Positions 23,161 to 34,859 of a stretch of DNA of 64,000 nt are shown piece by piece. Source of the stretch: Phoenix dactylifera (lineage: Eukaryota > Streptophyta > Magnoliopsida > Arecales > Arecaceae). The stretch covers positions 4,251,530 to 4,315,529 of the forward strand of contig NC_052401.1 of assembly GCF_009389715.1 (NCBI RefSeq), written 5' to 3'. A model generated the notes under the pieces. It did not search any database, was not told the origin of the DNA, and saw only the letters and a program-made list of their open reading frames with translations. Both the position numbers and the translations under genes were made by a program. Each line of letters opens with the position of its first letter. Position 1 is the first letter of the stretch.

Positions 23161-23534
23161 GGCTGCAAATGGGTCATCAGATCAACCCATAACCCAACCC
23201 ATACAAAACCCAATTCAAATTTTAGGACCCACGAAGCCGAATCCGACCCATTCTATTTTTTAGATCGGATCGAATCCACCTCATTCTACTTTTCAGATCG
23301 GATCAAATCCACCCAATCTAAATCCGAACCCAACCCATTTCTTATCCATTTTTTTTTTACTTGATGTTATTTATTATTATATAATAAAATTTTGAATATA
23401 AAAATATATAAATTCAGATCCGAACTCGAATATGTAGGCATATATCCGACCCATCCAGATTTTCAACGGAATCGGATCTGGATGCCAAATTAAGACCGAA
23501 CAAAAAAACTAAATCAGATAACCCATTTGTAGCC
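23161..23534. mobile_element. MITE-like element with GGCTRCAAATGGGT ends
   Basis: The left end GGCTGCAAATGGGTCATC and the right end, read inverted, GGCTACAAATGGGTTATC differ at only two positions and form terminal inverted repeats of about 18 bp. The interior is AT-rich with internal GATCGGATC copies and no coding capacity. I could not fix a target duplication, so the superfamily is open. Confidence 0.65.
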
Positions 23535-23648
23535 CAGCAGTGGAGAACACCTATGAAGGTCGTGATCTCACCTATCCCACTTCACCCAATTAAACTACTA
23601 ATAGGACCACTTAAGTTCTTATTTAATCCTATGCTCTTTACTCATATT

Positions 23649-23760
23649 CGTTATTGCAACAACGTTTGGAACCTCCCCTAGAAGAAACGTTCGTTGCAAA
23701 GAAATTCGTCATTGCACCAACGTTTGGCAACTTCCCAAGAAGAAACGTTCGTTGCAAAGA
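23649..23760. repeat. Two tandem ~57-bp stem-loop units
   Basis: Each unit starts ATTGCAMCAACGTTTGG and ends AAACGTTCGTTGCAAAGA, and its ends can pair as a hairpin (GCAACGTTT against AAACGTTCGTTGC, with a bulge). The two units lie about 190 bp past the stop codon of sHSP gene B, so they may be in its 3' flank or untranslated region. Confidence 0.7.
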
Positions 23761-23951
23761 TGGCCAAAAGGTGACGGAAAACAAAAAAGATTCACATTAC
23801 GACGGCCAGTCTCCCATGCATCCAGCCAAGGGAATGACCATCCTAAATACATGCACAAGATACCATTTAATATTTTTCATCTTGACAGTATCAAACATAT
23901 TGATGACACTCAGCAGAACATGAACCAAAAGAAGTCGCTGACGAGCTCGGT

Positions 23952-25157
23952 TCAGAGCTCAACCTTCTTGGCCTCAGGGGCTCCTCCTAGCTTCTCCTTC
24001 TCTGCTTCGCCACCGGCAATGCTCACCACCCTGGGGCCCTTGATCTGGTCCGGCGCCAGCTTCGGCAGCGTCACGGTCAGCACGCCGTCCTCTAGCTTCG
24101 CCGACACCTTGTCGACATCGGCGTTCTCCGGCAACCGGAATTGCCTCCAGAACTTGCCGTAGGAGCGCTCCACGTAGTGCCATTGCTCCCCCTTCTTCTC
24201 CTCCTCTTTCTTTCTCTCGCCACTCACCCTCAGAACCCGGTTCTCCACCACCTCTATCTTTAGCTCCTCCCTCTTTAACCCTGCATTCATTTAATTGCAA
24301 TAAAATGATCACCATTAGAATCCAGTACCGTCTGGAAATTAAATTCCTCATATTTTCTGTTTTTGTTTTCCAAAGCCCGAGAAGCTGAAAAGCTGAACGT
24401 TTTAGGCTGATAAATAGGTACAGTGAAACTTTTTGTATTTTCAAATTATTTATAAGATGTTTACGACTTTTGGTAACAAAGTTTTATTAAATCAAATATT
24501 TATTTAAATACTATTTTCAAGTGATATTTCACTAATTCACTTTACATCAAAAAAAAAAAAAAAAAAAACTGAGAGAAACAAAATCACAAAAACGCCTTAA
24601 TTTATAGAGTTCTCCGACATATCAATCTCTAAAAATTTTAAATTCATAAAATAACCCCCACAGCTTCCTTTCCTCTCTCCCTCCCCTCTCTTTTTCCTTT
24701 TTTTTTTCTCCACAGATTTGAGACCCCCATCTATATGACTATATCTCTCATAAAAAAAAAAAAAACTTAAAATTAAAATTGCAAGCAAATGGACCAATTT
24801 CTAAAGGCCTATTCTGAAATTTCAAAGTAAGCTAGGGGGTGAACGGAAAAAGAATAACCCCAAACTGGCACATCATATGATCAGGTGGACCTCCGTCTTA
24901 CCGGGGACGTCGATCATGATTTGATGGGCGTCGGAGGTCTCCTTCCAGTCGACCCGGGCGTGGGAGACAGCCGCCACGTCATCCCGGTCCAGCACGAAAG
25001 GCACGTGCTCCAGCATTCGGAACGGGTCCGGGAACCGCTCCAACAGCGGGCTCCCGCCCCGGTCCAAGAACGGCAGCAGCGAACCGCCCGCCGGCGAAGC
25101 GACGGCAAGCAATAGAGCCACACCGACGGCGAACACAACGGAGAATCTCATCGCCAT
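23952..25157 (-). CDS. Class IV (ER) small heat-shock protein, gene B
   Basis: It has two exons, 25157-24902 and 24280-23952, giving 194 aa; the 621-bp intron is phase 1 (CCCG|GTAAGAC ... TGCAG|GGTTAAAG), at the same codon as in gene A. A signal peptide (residues 1-25, [20 protein letters not shown]) leads to the secretory pathway. The alpha-crystallin domain runs from [11 protein letters not shown] to [12 protein letters not shown] and includes [19 protein letters not shown]-x-I motif (RVVSI) follows, and the last residues KVEL fit a K/H-D-E-L-like ER-retention tail. It is a tandem paralogue of gene A on the same strand, 5.5 kb upstream of it. Its coding ends are very GC-rich, as often seen in monocots. 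Confidence 0.94.
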
Positions 25158-25225
25158 CCGAACGCTGTGACGGAAACTGTGAACTCGCGTCGGCTACGAG
25201 AGGAAAGGAATAAGGTGACGAGCCA

Positions 25226-25337
25226 TTTAAAGAAGAAGCTGGCGGGACACGTGGCGGTCTAGTGGGTTCCCGGGAGGGCGAGAAGGTTCGAGCTCGTTAG
25301 AGAGAAAGAGAGAGTGCCGGAGACTTCGAGAGGGTTC
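25226..25337 (-). promoter_or_regulatory. Promoter of sHSP gene B with heat-shock elements
   Basis: A TATA-like TTTAAAT stands at 25232-25226. Farther upstream are TTCGAGAGGGTTC at 25325-25337 (TTCnnGAGnnTTC, one mismatch to a perfect element) and GAAGGTTCGAG at 25282-25292. A 5-bp-phased run of TTC/GAA-like units extends left from 25289 to about 25267. This is the layout of a heat-shock-factor target. Confidence 0.65.
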
Positions 25338-25419
25338 GATTGGGCAAAGATGGCTCACCGCATATTTGATGTTACTTGCGAGTGGGTTCAAACCTCGGAT
25401 AAGAATAAACGATCTCACG

Positions 25420-27640
25420 AGCTAGAAGACACCATAAATTTGGACTGCAACGTGCAAATCTAATTAAAATAAATAAATAAATAAATGATGCAATCCTCAT
25501 GACCTCTTGTTTCCTCGGACTGAAAATTCTATTAAATTTATGAATTACATCAGCGTATAACCGGCAAAATCATAGAATTATAAGCTAAATAGACTGAAGT
25601 ATTCGTACTTATGAATATAGGCCTAGTTCAGCATATAATTTTATGATTTTACTAGTTGTACTGGCTCAATCCATGAATCTAATAGAATTTTCAGTCCAAT
25701 TACCTAAACAGACCTTGAATCATCTTTCTAATCTAAGCTCAGCCTACGAGTTTAAATAATTAGGTTGGGCCCAACCCCAATACCCATAACACGACCGCAT
25801 ACTCCATAAGAAAAAATCCTAGAGAATATATAAGGCCTAAAAATTTATTACAAGCTCAATAACATCGAACAATAACGATCTCAATTCATAATAAATAATA
25901 AAATTGGTATAATTACAAAATTTAATCATTCAGCTAGTTTCAGTGATCCTCTATCCTTTCACCCGTGATTCTAACCATAAACAAGTACCATGCATCCTAC
26001 AACTCTGGAAAAAAAAAAGAGGTAGTGTAAGCTTTACAGACCAGTAATAATATAAGTTTGAAAATCGTAAAAAATCTTTACACATATTAGGAAATCACAA
26101 ACCGGCTATCAATAATACTGAAATAAATAGTATACATATGTACATCAAATATCAATAGAAATCTAACCTAAGAGTGATAAATCATACGACATCTCATAAA
26201 TGTGCAATAGTGTTTTCATACAACTTTTTATTATATTCATTTTTAACTCGATCTAGATCCAAGATTAGTTAGTTTTTTGACTTTGGGCCAAATTTAGGTA
26301 ACATTTTCTACCCATGATGGAGCAGTCAATAGGTGTCACATCTCTGGCCCATAATAGGGCAATCGATAATGCCACATTTTCAGCCTATGATAGGGTAATA
26401 ATGATAACAAGATCAGCCTAGAGTCCTTGTTCATTCAATCAAAGTTTACATCCACAAATTGATTCTTTTTATTTCTCAGTTTAGACTAACTACAATCACG
26501 TTTCTCACCCATAACAGAGCAATCAATATAATATGGTTAGTCCAGAGCACCATATTTTTTAGTCCGATTATGCAAATATCAGTTATACTCATATATTCAT
26601 CCATCATACTATCAATCACAAACATACATGATCAAAATATAATTTAATATAGAAACTATCATAAAAGAATTTTTGCATCTTCCTTATCTTGATCATTAGC
26701 ATATCATACATATATGTATACAAAATATCTATAATCATACAAACAGATGTACAAGGATTCTTACATCTAAGCCAACAACCCGGATAGACCAGTCACCTAT
26801 CCACACTGCAATCTATGAATCAGGGTATGCAAACCCTGCTCAACGTCGATTTTCCTCCTGCAGAACCAAATTGACATAAATATATCATCCGAGGTAACCG
26901 GCAACCCAAAACCTTCTATTACTCCACTACTAAAGGATTCACTATCATGTAGTAACTCGAAACTATCCACCAGTCCCTTCCACTCAAACTTTTCTGAATC
27001 AACTAGAGAGAGAAAACACAAAGATAGAGAGAGAAAAGAAAAAGAAGGAAGAGAGAGAAATAAGGAGAGAGAGAAAAGCAAGAGAAAGAGACCCAGCCAC
27101 CTCCCATGATGGCGACTCCCGGCAACAGCAGCAGCAATAACCTCGGCGACAGCAGCAGCAACAACCTCGGCGACAGCAGCAGCCACGACCCTTGGCAGCA
27201 ATGGCCTATCGGACAGGAAGAAGAAAAATAGAGAAAAACCTTTCTTCTTGAAATCCGGTGATTAGCTGGCTTCAATCGGCCGACTACGGTAGTCTAGGGA
27301 CTAAAAGAGGGAGGAGAATAAGATCTAGAGTTCGTTACCTAAACTACGATAGCTTGATGAAAATCCCCAATGGAAAACCAAGAGTAATCTCAACAAAAAT
27401 AGACTCAAATCAGCGGAACCTGGGTGATCAACAATCAGGCTCGAAGGAGGGATGATGTTTGCTTAACTAGATATGGAGGCTAGGGTTTTCTAGCCTCCGA
27501 TGGAGTCGAAGAGGAGCCGGAGTCGGTCTCCTCTTCCGATAAATAGGGGAAGCTTGTTCCTTTTTTTTTTTTTAAGGTCTGATCTCACTTTAAAATTCAT
27601 TCTGGGCCATAGGCTGGTTAATGGACTGGGCCCTCACACC
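25420..27640. other. Gene-poor repeat-like region
   Basis: There is no host gene. Degenerate copies of a motif like CCCATAATAGGGCAATCGATA recur at 26310-26405 and again near 26509. At 27638, read leftward on the minus strand, TGTGAGGGCCCAGTCCATT looks like an LTR start, and TATTTATCGG follows at 27547-27538. A decayed reverse-oriented LTR is possible, but I found no second end. Confidence 0.35.
27119..27192. repeat. Minisatellite, ~27-bp unit x3
   Basis: Three tandem copies of a unit like GGCGACAGCAGCAGCAACAA plus CCTC. The minus-strand Ala/Val-rich open frame here is just this repeat in translation. Confidence 0.8.
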
Positions 27641-28855
27641 AAGTCGAGATCAATTTGAGTTACAAGTTAACTCAATCCATTTACAACCCTAACCTTAACT
27701 AAGATCTCAATATGTACTAGCATACACTTACCAATGAAACAGTTGTGAAATCTCAATCCTTATACACTTCAGCAAGAGTGGAACAAGTTTAGATCATGTC
27801 GTGCTCTATATAATGTGAATCATTTGACATATGAGCCTGACTCAAAGGCTGATGCTAGGAGAACTACACATATTTACTGTGTTTCTTCCATGCTTGGCCA
27901 TCAAGTTTTCTTCTGAAATCATTTATTCCGAAGATCATTTTCATCACTCAAGACTTGCAAACAATCCATATATTATACTGCAAACCATAGTTTTCGGCAC
28001 CCTTTCAACGTTATATCGCAAATATTCTCAACTTTCTTCACTGAATAAAATAACCAAGCACATTATCATATCATAAGCATCATCTACTTAGTTTTAGCGA
28101 CATCAATAATATGTTTCAAGATATGAGATTGCAAAGGCTAGAGCTAGGTTTGTTTAAAATTTTTACCAGGATCAGCTTTGCAATGGAGCACAAATGATTT
28201 AATATTTAGCCTAAGGACTAACCCATTTGCATGATGAAGAGAAAGCACCTGAGCTGCACAAATGCAAAGCAACAAGATGTGAATCAAACCCATGCCCTGA
28301 TATTACTTGAGTCCGTCTATTCCTTAACAAATGGCCCTCGAGATAAAAAATACTAGGAGAAGGTTGGATATTTGTGACACACAAGAACAAATCATATTGC
28401 TACATATCACCATTAATCAATCCCCTAAAGGGCCCTCAAGAAAAATAGCAGTAGTTTTGGTATTTGTGGCACGCAAGTACAGATCATATGACCTCATAGC
28501 ACCATTAATCAAGCCTCTAGTGTTAGGGAAAAGTTATGCATCATATACCAGGCAAATTTTATGGTCTGTATCATATCGATCTAGGTCTTGCTCAGGTTTA
28601 GAAAGACTCTTCAATTTCCAAATAGATTACATGATGAGCTCACATTAAGTTTGGAATGAGCACAGATTTAATAGACTATATCCAGAGAAAATGTTTTATG
28701 AGTCCATTTTGCCCAACAAATAGCAGTCCAAATCAAATCTAGATGGGGTTCGGGTCTATGACTCCTAATGATATCTTATACAGCTTATTAGAATAAACTG
28801 TTTTTTTCACTAATAAAAACACAAACCATGTTTATTTCTTACAAAGACTTTAAAA
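27641..28855. other. Intergenic with an imperfect duplication
   Basis: No gene is recognised. At about 28365-28440 and 28456-28520 a stretch of some 65 bp is repeated imperfectly (ATTTGTGACACACAAG against ATTTGTGGCACGCAAG, both followed by CACCATTAATCAA). Confidence 0.5.
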
Positions 28856-28859
28856 TACA

Positions 28860-29060
28860 CATTATTTTTTTTTTTTGAGGGAAAAAGACATTATTTCTTC
28901 GTGTGCTGCGCTTAAAAGAAGAAGACCAGCCATAACTCATTATAATATAATCGATCCATGAATTATCCATGCAAAGTACTTGGAAAACATCTTCAAATAC
29001 TTGAGCCCAAAATCTCCTCTGTTTGAAACAGGGGCAGAACAAGTGAATAATCTATTCTCT
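28860..29060 (-). mobile_element. LINE 3' fragment with poly-A
   Basis: On the minus strand FCPCFKQRRFWAQVF resembles the zinc-finger-like C-terminal part of plant LINE ORF2 (HLFxxCxFAxxxW). It ends in an A run, seen here as the T run at 28864-28877. It is 5'-truncated, as most LINE copies are. Confidence 0.45.
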
Positions 29061-29440
29061 TAATGTCCCAACATTATATATATAGATATATATATATAGG
29101 TAAATCAGATTCATTAAGATAATCTATAATAAATATTATCCATGGGAATCAAAAAATAAAATATTCAAAAACTCAAAAAGGAATATTGGTCGTAATCATC
29201 CATGAGGTAGATCCAGTGTTATTAGCTATGTATGTCACCATCCAATTTGCAGTTCTGTTAGCCTCTCTATAAGCATCAACATTATATGTCTCAAATTGTT
29301 GTTTCTTGACTTTATTACTCAGAAGGAAACCTCTTTTTATCTTTTTCTTTTTTTTAAGAAAGAAGAGAGGTATAATGCCTCGGCCAACTTGCTACTTCAT
29401 CAGGTTCCCAAACAGTAATCTAAGACTCGATTCAACCAAA
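29061..29440. other. AT-rich spacer
   Basis: TA-rich tracts and a T run near 29345. No gene or clear repeat was seen. Confidence 0.45.
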
Positions 29441-29441
29441 A

Positions 29442-30999
29442 ACTTGGTGCAAAAATAAAATTGTTCTCCCAAGTGCAGGAGAATCGCACAAGTAGTAAAA
29501 TCTCGGGAGTCCGAGGTCGAATCCTCAGGGAACGATCTATAGATTATTAGCGTAATTTTTAGATGTAATTTTCAGTTGAATAAATATGTGGATTAAGATG
29601 ATGTTTTGATTTTCAGAAATTAAAAGCAGAGAATAATAGATCAATAAACTAAGTTCAATCAAATAGAAATGGTTAGGGATCCGGAATCCCCCTTGACAAT
29701 ATTGCGTTCAAGAAATAAACTTGGTAATTCTCGATCAAGGATCAAATAAATAAAATAGTTTCAATCATGAAATATATCTTTTGAATACATGAACTCAATG
29801 TTTAAGCATTCATCGTGCCAGTTATGTCTACGACAAATCAAATATCAGAGCAATCCATGCATCAATAAATATAAAACATGATGAATCTATCTAATAAAAA
29901 ATATGAGAGAATCAGAACATATGAAAAGATGTAAATCCATTAAAACCAAAGTTCAGAGTTTACTTCAAGAAAGTAACAAGTCAAGGGTTCTCCCATCACC
30001 CTTCACCGAAGGATTCAGCCCTCCATTAAAACATTAGCCCCTTCCTCCCCTTTTTTTTTTTTTCTTTTCTTTTCGGAAGAACAGGGCATCCCCTGTTTCT
30101 TCCCTCTCTCTTTTTTTTTTCTTTCAAAATGCTAGGGCCGGCTCCTCTGTTTTCCTTCCCGAATGAACTCTCCTCTATTTTTTTGAATGAAGGATCCCCC
30201 CCTCTTCCCCAGCCTGCCCGGCTTTATATAGTTCATGCGAGCCCTCATGCTCGCAGGGGAATGGGCGCGGATGGATGGACGGATGCAAGCGATCGCGACT
30301 CCGAAAGCTCCGGACGCGGAGGATCTGGGATTCTGGAAGATCACGATCGCCTGGGATGTGGATGATCCTTCGCAGTCGGCTGGGACTTTGCTGGGATGCG
30401 GGTGGATCGTGATCACAGAGCTGGGATCTCGGGAGATCTGAAATCTGGGACTCCATCGCTTGAGATCTGGACGTAGAGGATGATCACGGACGACTGGATC
30501 GCAGCTGGGACGTGCGGATGAAGCGGAAGGAAGCTGAGATCTGGGAATCCTGCAGGATTTGGGGAAGGCTGAAAATCGTGGTGGATGCTGGGAGCTGATC
30601 ACATGGACACGGGATGAGGAGTCGCACGCTGAGATTCGTATGATGCCTGGCTGACGGTGTGGACGGATGAGGGAGCTGATAGCATAGCTTTGGATGCTGT
30701 GGATCACTCACGGAAGAAGAGGATGAGCTGCACGTGGGCTCCGTCGGGCTGAGATGCACAGGCTTCTGGGAATTGGTTGCAGTGAACTGGCTGACTAAAC
30801 TTAGGTTCCTTCTAGTGTGCAACTAGGGTTGAACCATTCAGTTAACTGCATCTTTTTGGACCCAATGCGTATTTTAGCTTTAATTTATGATCACCTGCAC
30901 CCCACAAAAATATAATATTAATGCAGCACTTTTATTATTATTTGTTAGCAATAATACTAATTTAAGTGATGTGTAGATCGCACTTTTGTGCTCTCATCA
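29442..30999 (-). mobile_element. Possible solo LTR
   Basis: Read on the minus strand the segment starts TGATGAGAGCACAAAAGTGC and ends TTTATTTTTGCA, so it has TG...CA ends. The right end holds CTCGGGAGTCCGAGGTCG-type sequence that I associate with plant LTR repeats. The middle (30290-30790) is GC-rich and non-coding. The flanking 5-mers do not match well, so this remains a suggestion. Confidence 0.3.
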
Positions 31000-31051
31000 C
31001 TCGCTTCAATAGACAATACTAGAACTCCTCTATGGATTGAAACCTTCCAGA

Positions 31052-31095
<44 letters not shown>
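31052..31095. repeat. Compound (CT)n(CA)n microsatellite
   Basis: A CT run of about 26 bp passes directly into a CA run of about 18 bp. Confidence 0.95.
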
Positions 31096-31096
<1 letters not shown>

Positions 31097-32253
31097 ATCT
31101 AATTGTTTTGATTACTCCTTGTGCCCTCCCCCTCTCAAAATACAAAGATTCATCCCCTCATGGCAGTAATTCCCATGACTTGTTGATCTAGATGTTTGAG
31201 TGAAAACTCATGCAATCTAGATATGATGCAAGCTGTAATCAAAGCATACTCATTGTTCAATTCTAGCTAGACATAAAGTACCATATGAAGTCAGGCCATA
31301 AAAAGAGCTTTTGATTTGTTGGAACCATATTTTGGTTAAGAGTGCTAGCTGCCATGTTTTCCCAATGATCTTCCTGCAAAGATTTGGTTTTTGGTGTAAC
31401 ATATGAGTGGCTGAAGCTTAGATGGCCTTTGAAATTAAGTCTTGATGATGTATGCTTGCTTCTTCTTTGTTATCACAACTTTTCTTAATGTTAAAAGACA
31501 AGCTAGTTTGGGAAATAGTAGGTACTCAGCCTAAAATGATGTTGTTTCAAGGAAGTTTTGGGGGAGACAAAGTGTTGTCAATTTACAGAAATTTCTAAAA
31601 TCTGCATACACAGTATGTCAAGCGATCCAGCCTGAATAATATAGAATTCCTGATGCATGATATTGATGCAGATATGCTTGTGGACATTATTATTGGAAGA
31701 TCTTCGATCGATTCTGCTGTAAATTTTAGATACCCTCAAATCTAACGTACTATATTTGCATTGCCTCATGCATTAACCAATCTATTTGACTCTTTATAAT
31801 TAAAAAAATACTTCAAAATATTTTTTATTCAATTTCAATATGCCTTTTCACTACTATGAGTTTATCTAAGTTAATATCTTAACAATTCTTGTTAGGACCT
31901 AAGTGGACACTTCAACAATTGAGTTTTGGGGTTCGGCCCTTTTAAGTAATGAATGATATCGACGGCAACAGGAGAAACATGGAGGATTTTATATGCAATT
32001 ATAATTGCAACAAAGAATGCATATAAAGAAGGAAAAAGTGGGGGGTAAAACGCGCGCGGCATAAATTTATGCAAGCAAAATTATCACATAAAACAAATTT
32101 GGACCCGACACTAGCATGAAGCCAACTCAAATGCCAGACTCAGGATATTATTCTTTCTAGCCCGGGATTTTGGCTTCCAGTGTCAAAAGCATCGTCCCAA
32201 CACTCTGGTTGCACCATAAATTTGGGCTTATCAACTCGGTCGGCAATTTTGGG

Positions 32254-32256
<3 letters not shown>
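31097..32256. other. Intergenic, nothing recognised
   Basis: AT-rich sequence without convincing frames, repeats or regulatory structure. Confidence 0.5.

Positions 32257-32293
<37 letters not shown>
32257..32293. repeat. (GA)n microsatellite
   Basis: A pure GA run. Confidence 0.95.
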
Positions 32294-32296
<3 letters not shown>

Positions 32297-32498
32297 CATG
32301 GGATTGGCAAGGCTGACACATCCCCTGCCCTAATCTAAAGACATCTCGATCATGATAGTGCATATGTGAGCCAATCATGAGTTTGCGTCCAAGTACGCTT
32401 GGACGTTTGGCAAGAGCTGTATCCCTCCGCGGATCGTCATTGAGCGAGCTTAAAGACAGACAGCTGAGATTATTCAGTCGCATTAGTCGGATGGATCC

Positions 32499-33070
32499 TT
32501 GATAGCTCAGGACACATGGGGCTCCTCCTTTGCTCTTAGAGCGCGCCACATAGTGATTTTTATCTGGGAGCCCCCATCCTCGAGTTTCCTCAAGATTAAT
32601 TTCGACGGATGTGTACTGAATGGCGGAAGCAGAGGAGAAGCAGGCTTCATCGTCAGAGATCCGAATTCCAGGATGATTGCGGCTGGCGGCTGCCAGATCT
32701 TTGACATATCGATCCCGGAGGCAGAGTTGAGGGCAATTTGGCATGGCTTGAGGTATGCCCGACATTGCTTGCCTGCATGCGCTATAATGCTGAAGGGCGA
32801 CTCGGCGACAATTATTAGCTAGATCCAGCAGAATGTGAGTGGTGTCGGCGATAGCCACCCGCTACTCAGAGACATACAGGCTATGGAATGTAGGGGGTTG
32901 ACCGTTCAGGCTAAGCATGTGTACCGAGAGGCCAATGAGACAGCAGACTGGATAGCTTCTTATATGACTAACTATTCTGAAGAGATCCTCTGGTTGAGGG
33001 AGGAGGACCTACGCGGAGCACTCCAAAATCTATTATACATCCGTTTCAGCAAAAATAAAAAAAAACAGCT
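32499..33070 (+). mobile_element. LINE ORF2 C-terminal RNase H domain (5'-truncated)
   Basis: One reading frame spans about 190 codons with a single internal TAG (after SATIIS), probably from Trp. All four RNase H catalytic acidic residues are visible: KINFDGC, EAELRAIW, LKGDSA and EANETADW. The sequence matches the RVT_3-type RNase H that ends plant L1-like ORF2 proteins. An A-rich stretch at 33050-33066 follows the frame and looks like a LINE tail. No reverse transcriptase lies upstream, so the copy is 5'-truncated. A host RNase H-like gene fragment is a less likely alternative. Confidence 0.7.
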
Positions 33071-34413
33071 TATGAGAAGGAGACAAGGTGCTTCGCATGG
33101 TGCACAGCCACATGGTGCAAATAGCGTCGAGTATAATTATTGGACTCTCATTGCTCAAAAGAGCTTAATGCAAGTTTCTAATGCTCACCAACAAAATATA
33201 GTTTTCTGCTCGGATAGCCAGATTGGGTGTTGTTTTAATGCACAAACACCAGCTATTTAGATGAGGGGTGGCTTTGGCTGTGCAAACATGTTGCACAAAA
33301 GGTAGCATGCCGAGAAAGCAGGCTTTGCATTGGCAATAGATAGACAGCTCCAAGGACAGTTTAACACGGCTGTGTTCCACAGATACGAGTACAGTTGCTT
33401 CTGCTTTGGTGATTCCCACTGAATTTGAGATGTTACTATCATTCGACAGTAATATGAGAAAAATAATGGTAACTTGATGACATGGGCTGAGACCAACGAA
33501 CATATTCAGATTCAGCCACGATTTCTTTCTTGTTTACTTCTCTATCACCCATTACCTCTCTTTGCTCAGTTTGGACTTGTTTTCAGATGATATCCGTTTT
33601 CACTTCAGCTTCTCAGATCGCTACCTAGTTTAGCTTCTCAAATCCCAACCTAGAGCTTCTCCCTTGGGCTCACAAAATTAAATTAAATCCCAATTCTTGC
33701 TGCGAGGACAGGTGAAGATAACAGAACAAGAGCAGGAATGGATAATATCAGGGGAGAGGGAGCTGAGGCAGTGGTGCTGATGATGCTGAGTGTTTGGTTG
33801 GAGGCCTTCAGCAGTTCCCATGAAATGGTATAATGCATAAGCTTTATTTGTGCACAATATTATGTATTCAGCCTCTGCAACCACAACCATACATAAAATG
33901 GCAATTGTTCGCAGCCTAGCAGCGGTGTACGAAGGAATAAAAGGCGGCGGACACATTAGGTTTCATAGATTTGAACACACAAAAGTTGAAGTAAACCAGT
34001 AATATGAGTCTCTGGTTGGAATTATGAAAGCTGGTTCACATGGAATCCTCCGACAAGGATCATGTCCCTTCAAACTATAATAAGAAGATGACGAAGTGAT
34101 AAAGGCTAGAGGTCCCGGATTGCATTTCTTCACCCAAACCTCCACCTGCAAAAAATTAAGAATCTCAAGTAACAAAAAGGAAAAAGAAAATTGAACTCCT
34201 TTAAAGCATCAGAATGACGAAATACTGAAGAATCACAGACCAAAAGGATGTGGAGCAAGTACATTTAACTTCGTAATACAAGGCATAAGAAGAAGGGTTA
34301 GTTTTCTAGAAATTTCCAATAAATAACATTTAAAGCCAAATCGATATTGCTTTTATTTCTTATTTTCTAATTTTAAGATAAAACTACAAAAACCGAGATG
34401 AAAAACATGTTTG

Positions 34414-34414
<1 letters not shown>
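33071..34414. other. Intergenic, nothing recognised
   Basis: Short frames only, with no known motif on either strand. Confidence 0.45.

Positions 34415-34448
<34 letters not shown>
34415..34448. repeat. (ATT)n microsatellite
   Basis: A trinucleotide run of about 11 units. Confidence 0.9.
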
Positions 34449-34527
34449 TTATTTGTCATTATTTATAGAAAAATTAAAGTAAGAAATTTTTTACTTTCAA
34501 TATTTCAAAAATAAAAACTCATGTTTT

Positions 34528-34850
34528 ACCACGCCACCATCACCTCACCACCGCTACATTGTCGCCACCTTTGCCACATTGTCGGCACCATCACCACTGT
34601 GATTAACAATGTTATTGTTGCCTCCAACACACCACCACTGCCATTATCGTCGCCTCTACCACGTTGTTGGTGTCCCCCCCCAACCACCACCACCACCACC
34701 GTCATTGTCAGCGCCACTACCACCACCATCACCTCTACCACACCATCACTACCTTCGTCATACTGCCACCAACTCTGCTGCCAACACCACCAACATTTCC
34801 AATACCTTCATTGTTATTACCACTACTTCCGCCACCATCACGATGTTTGG
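34528..34850. repeat. CCA/CAC-rich low-complexity tract
   Basis: Irregular CAC, CCA and ATC trinucleotides fill about 320 bp. The His/Pro/Thr-rich open frames found in all three plus frames are an effect of the repeat. Confidence 0.85.
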
Positions 34851-34859
34851 TAATTGACT

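Noticed and set aside
26797-27201. Minus-strand Ala/Val-rich open frame of 134 codons
   Set aside because: Its N-terminal part is a minisatellite in translation and the rest has no known motif.
29500-29530. tRNA B-box-like GGTCGAATCC
   Set aside because: No A box at the right distance and no cloverleaf can be drawn.
32157-32858. Minus-strand open frame of 233 codons
   Set aside because: It is largely the antisense of the LINE RNase H domain plus a translated GA microsatellite.
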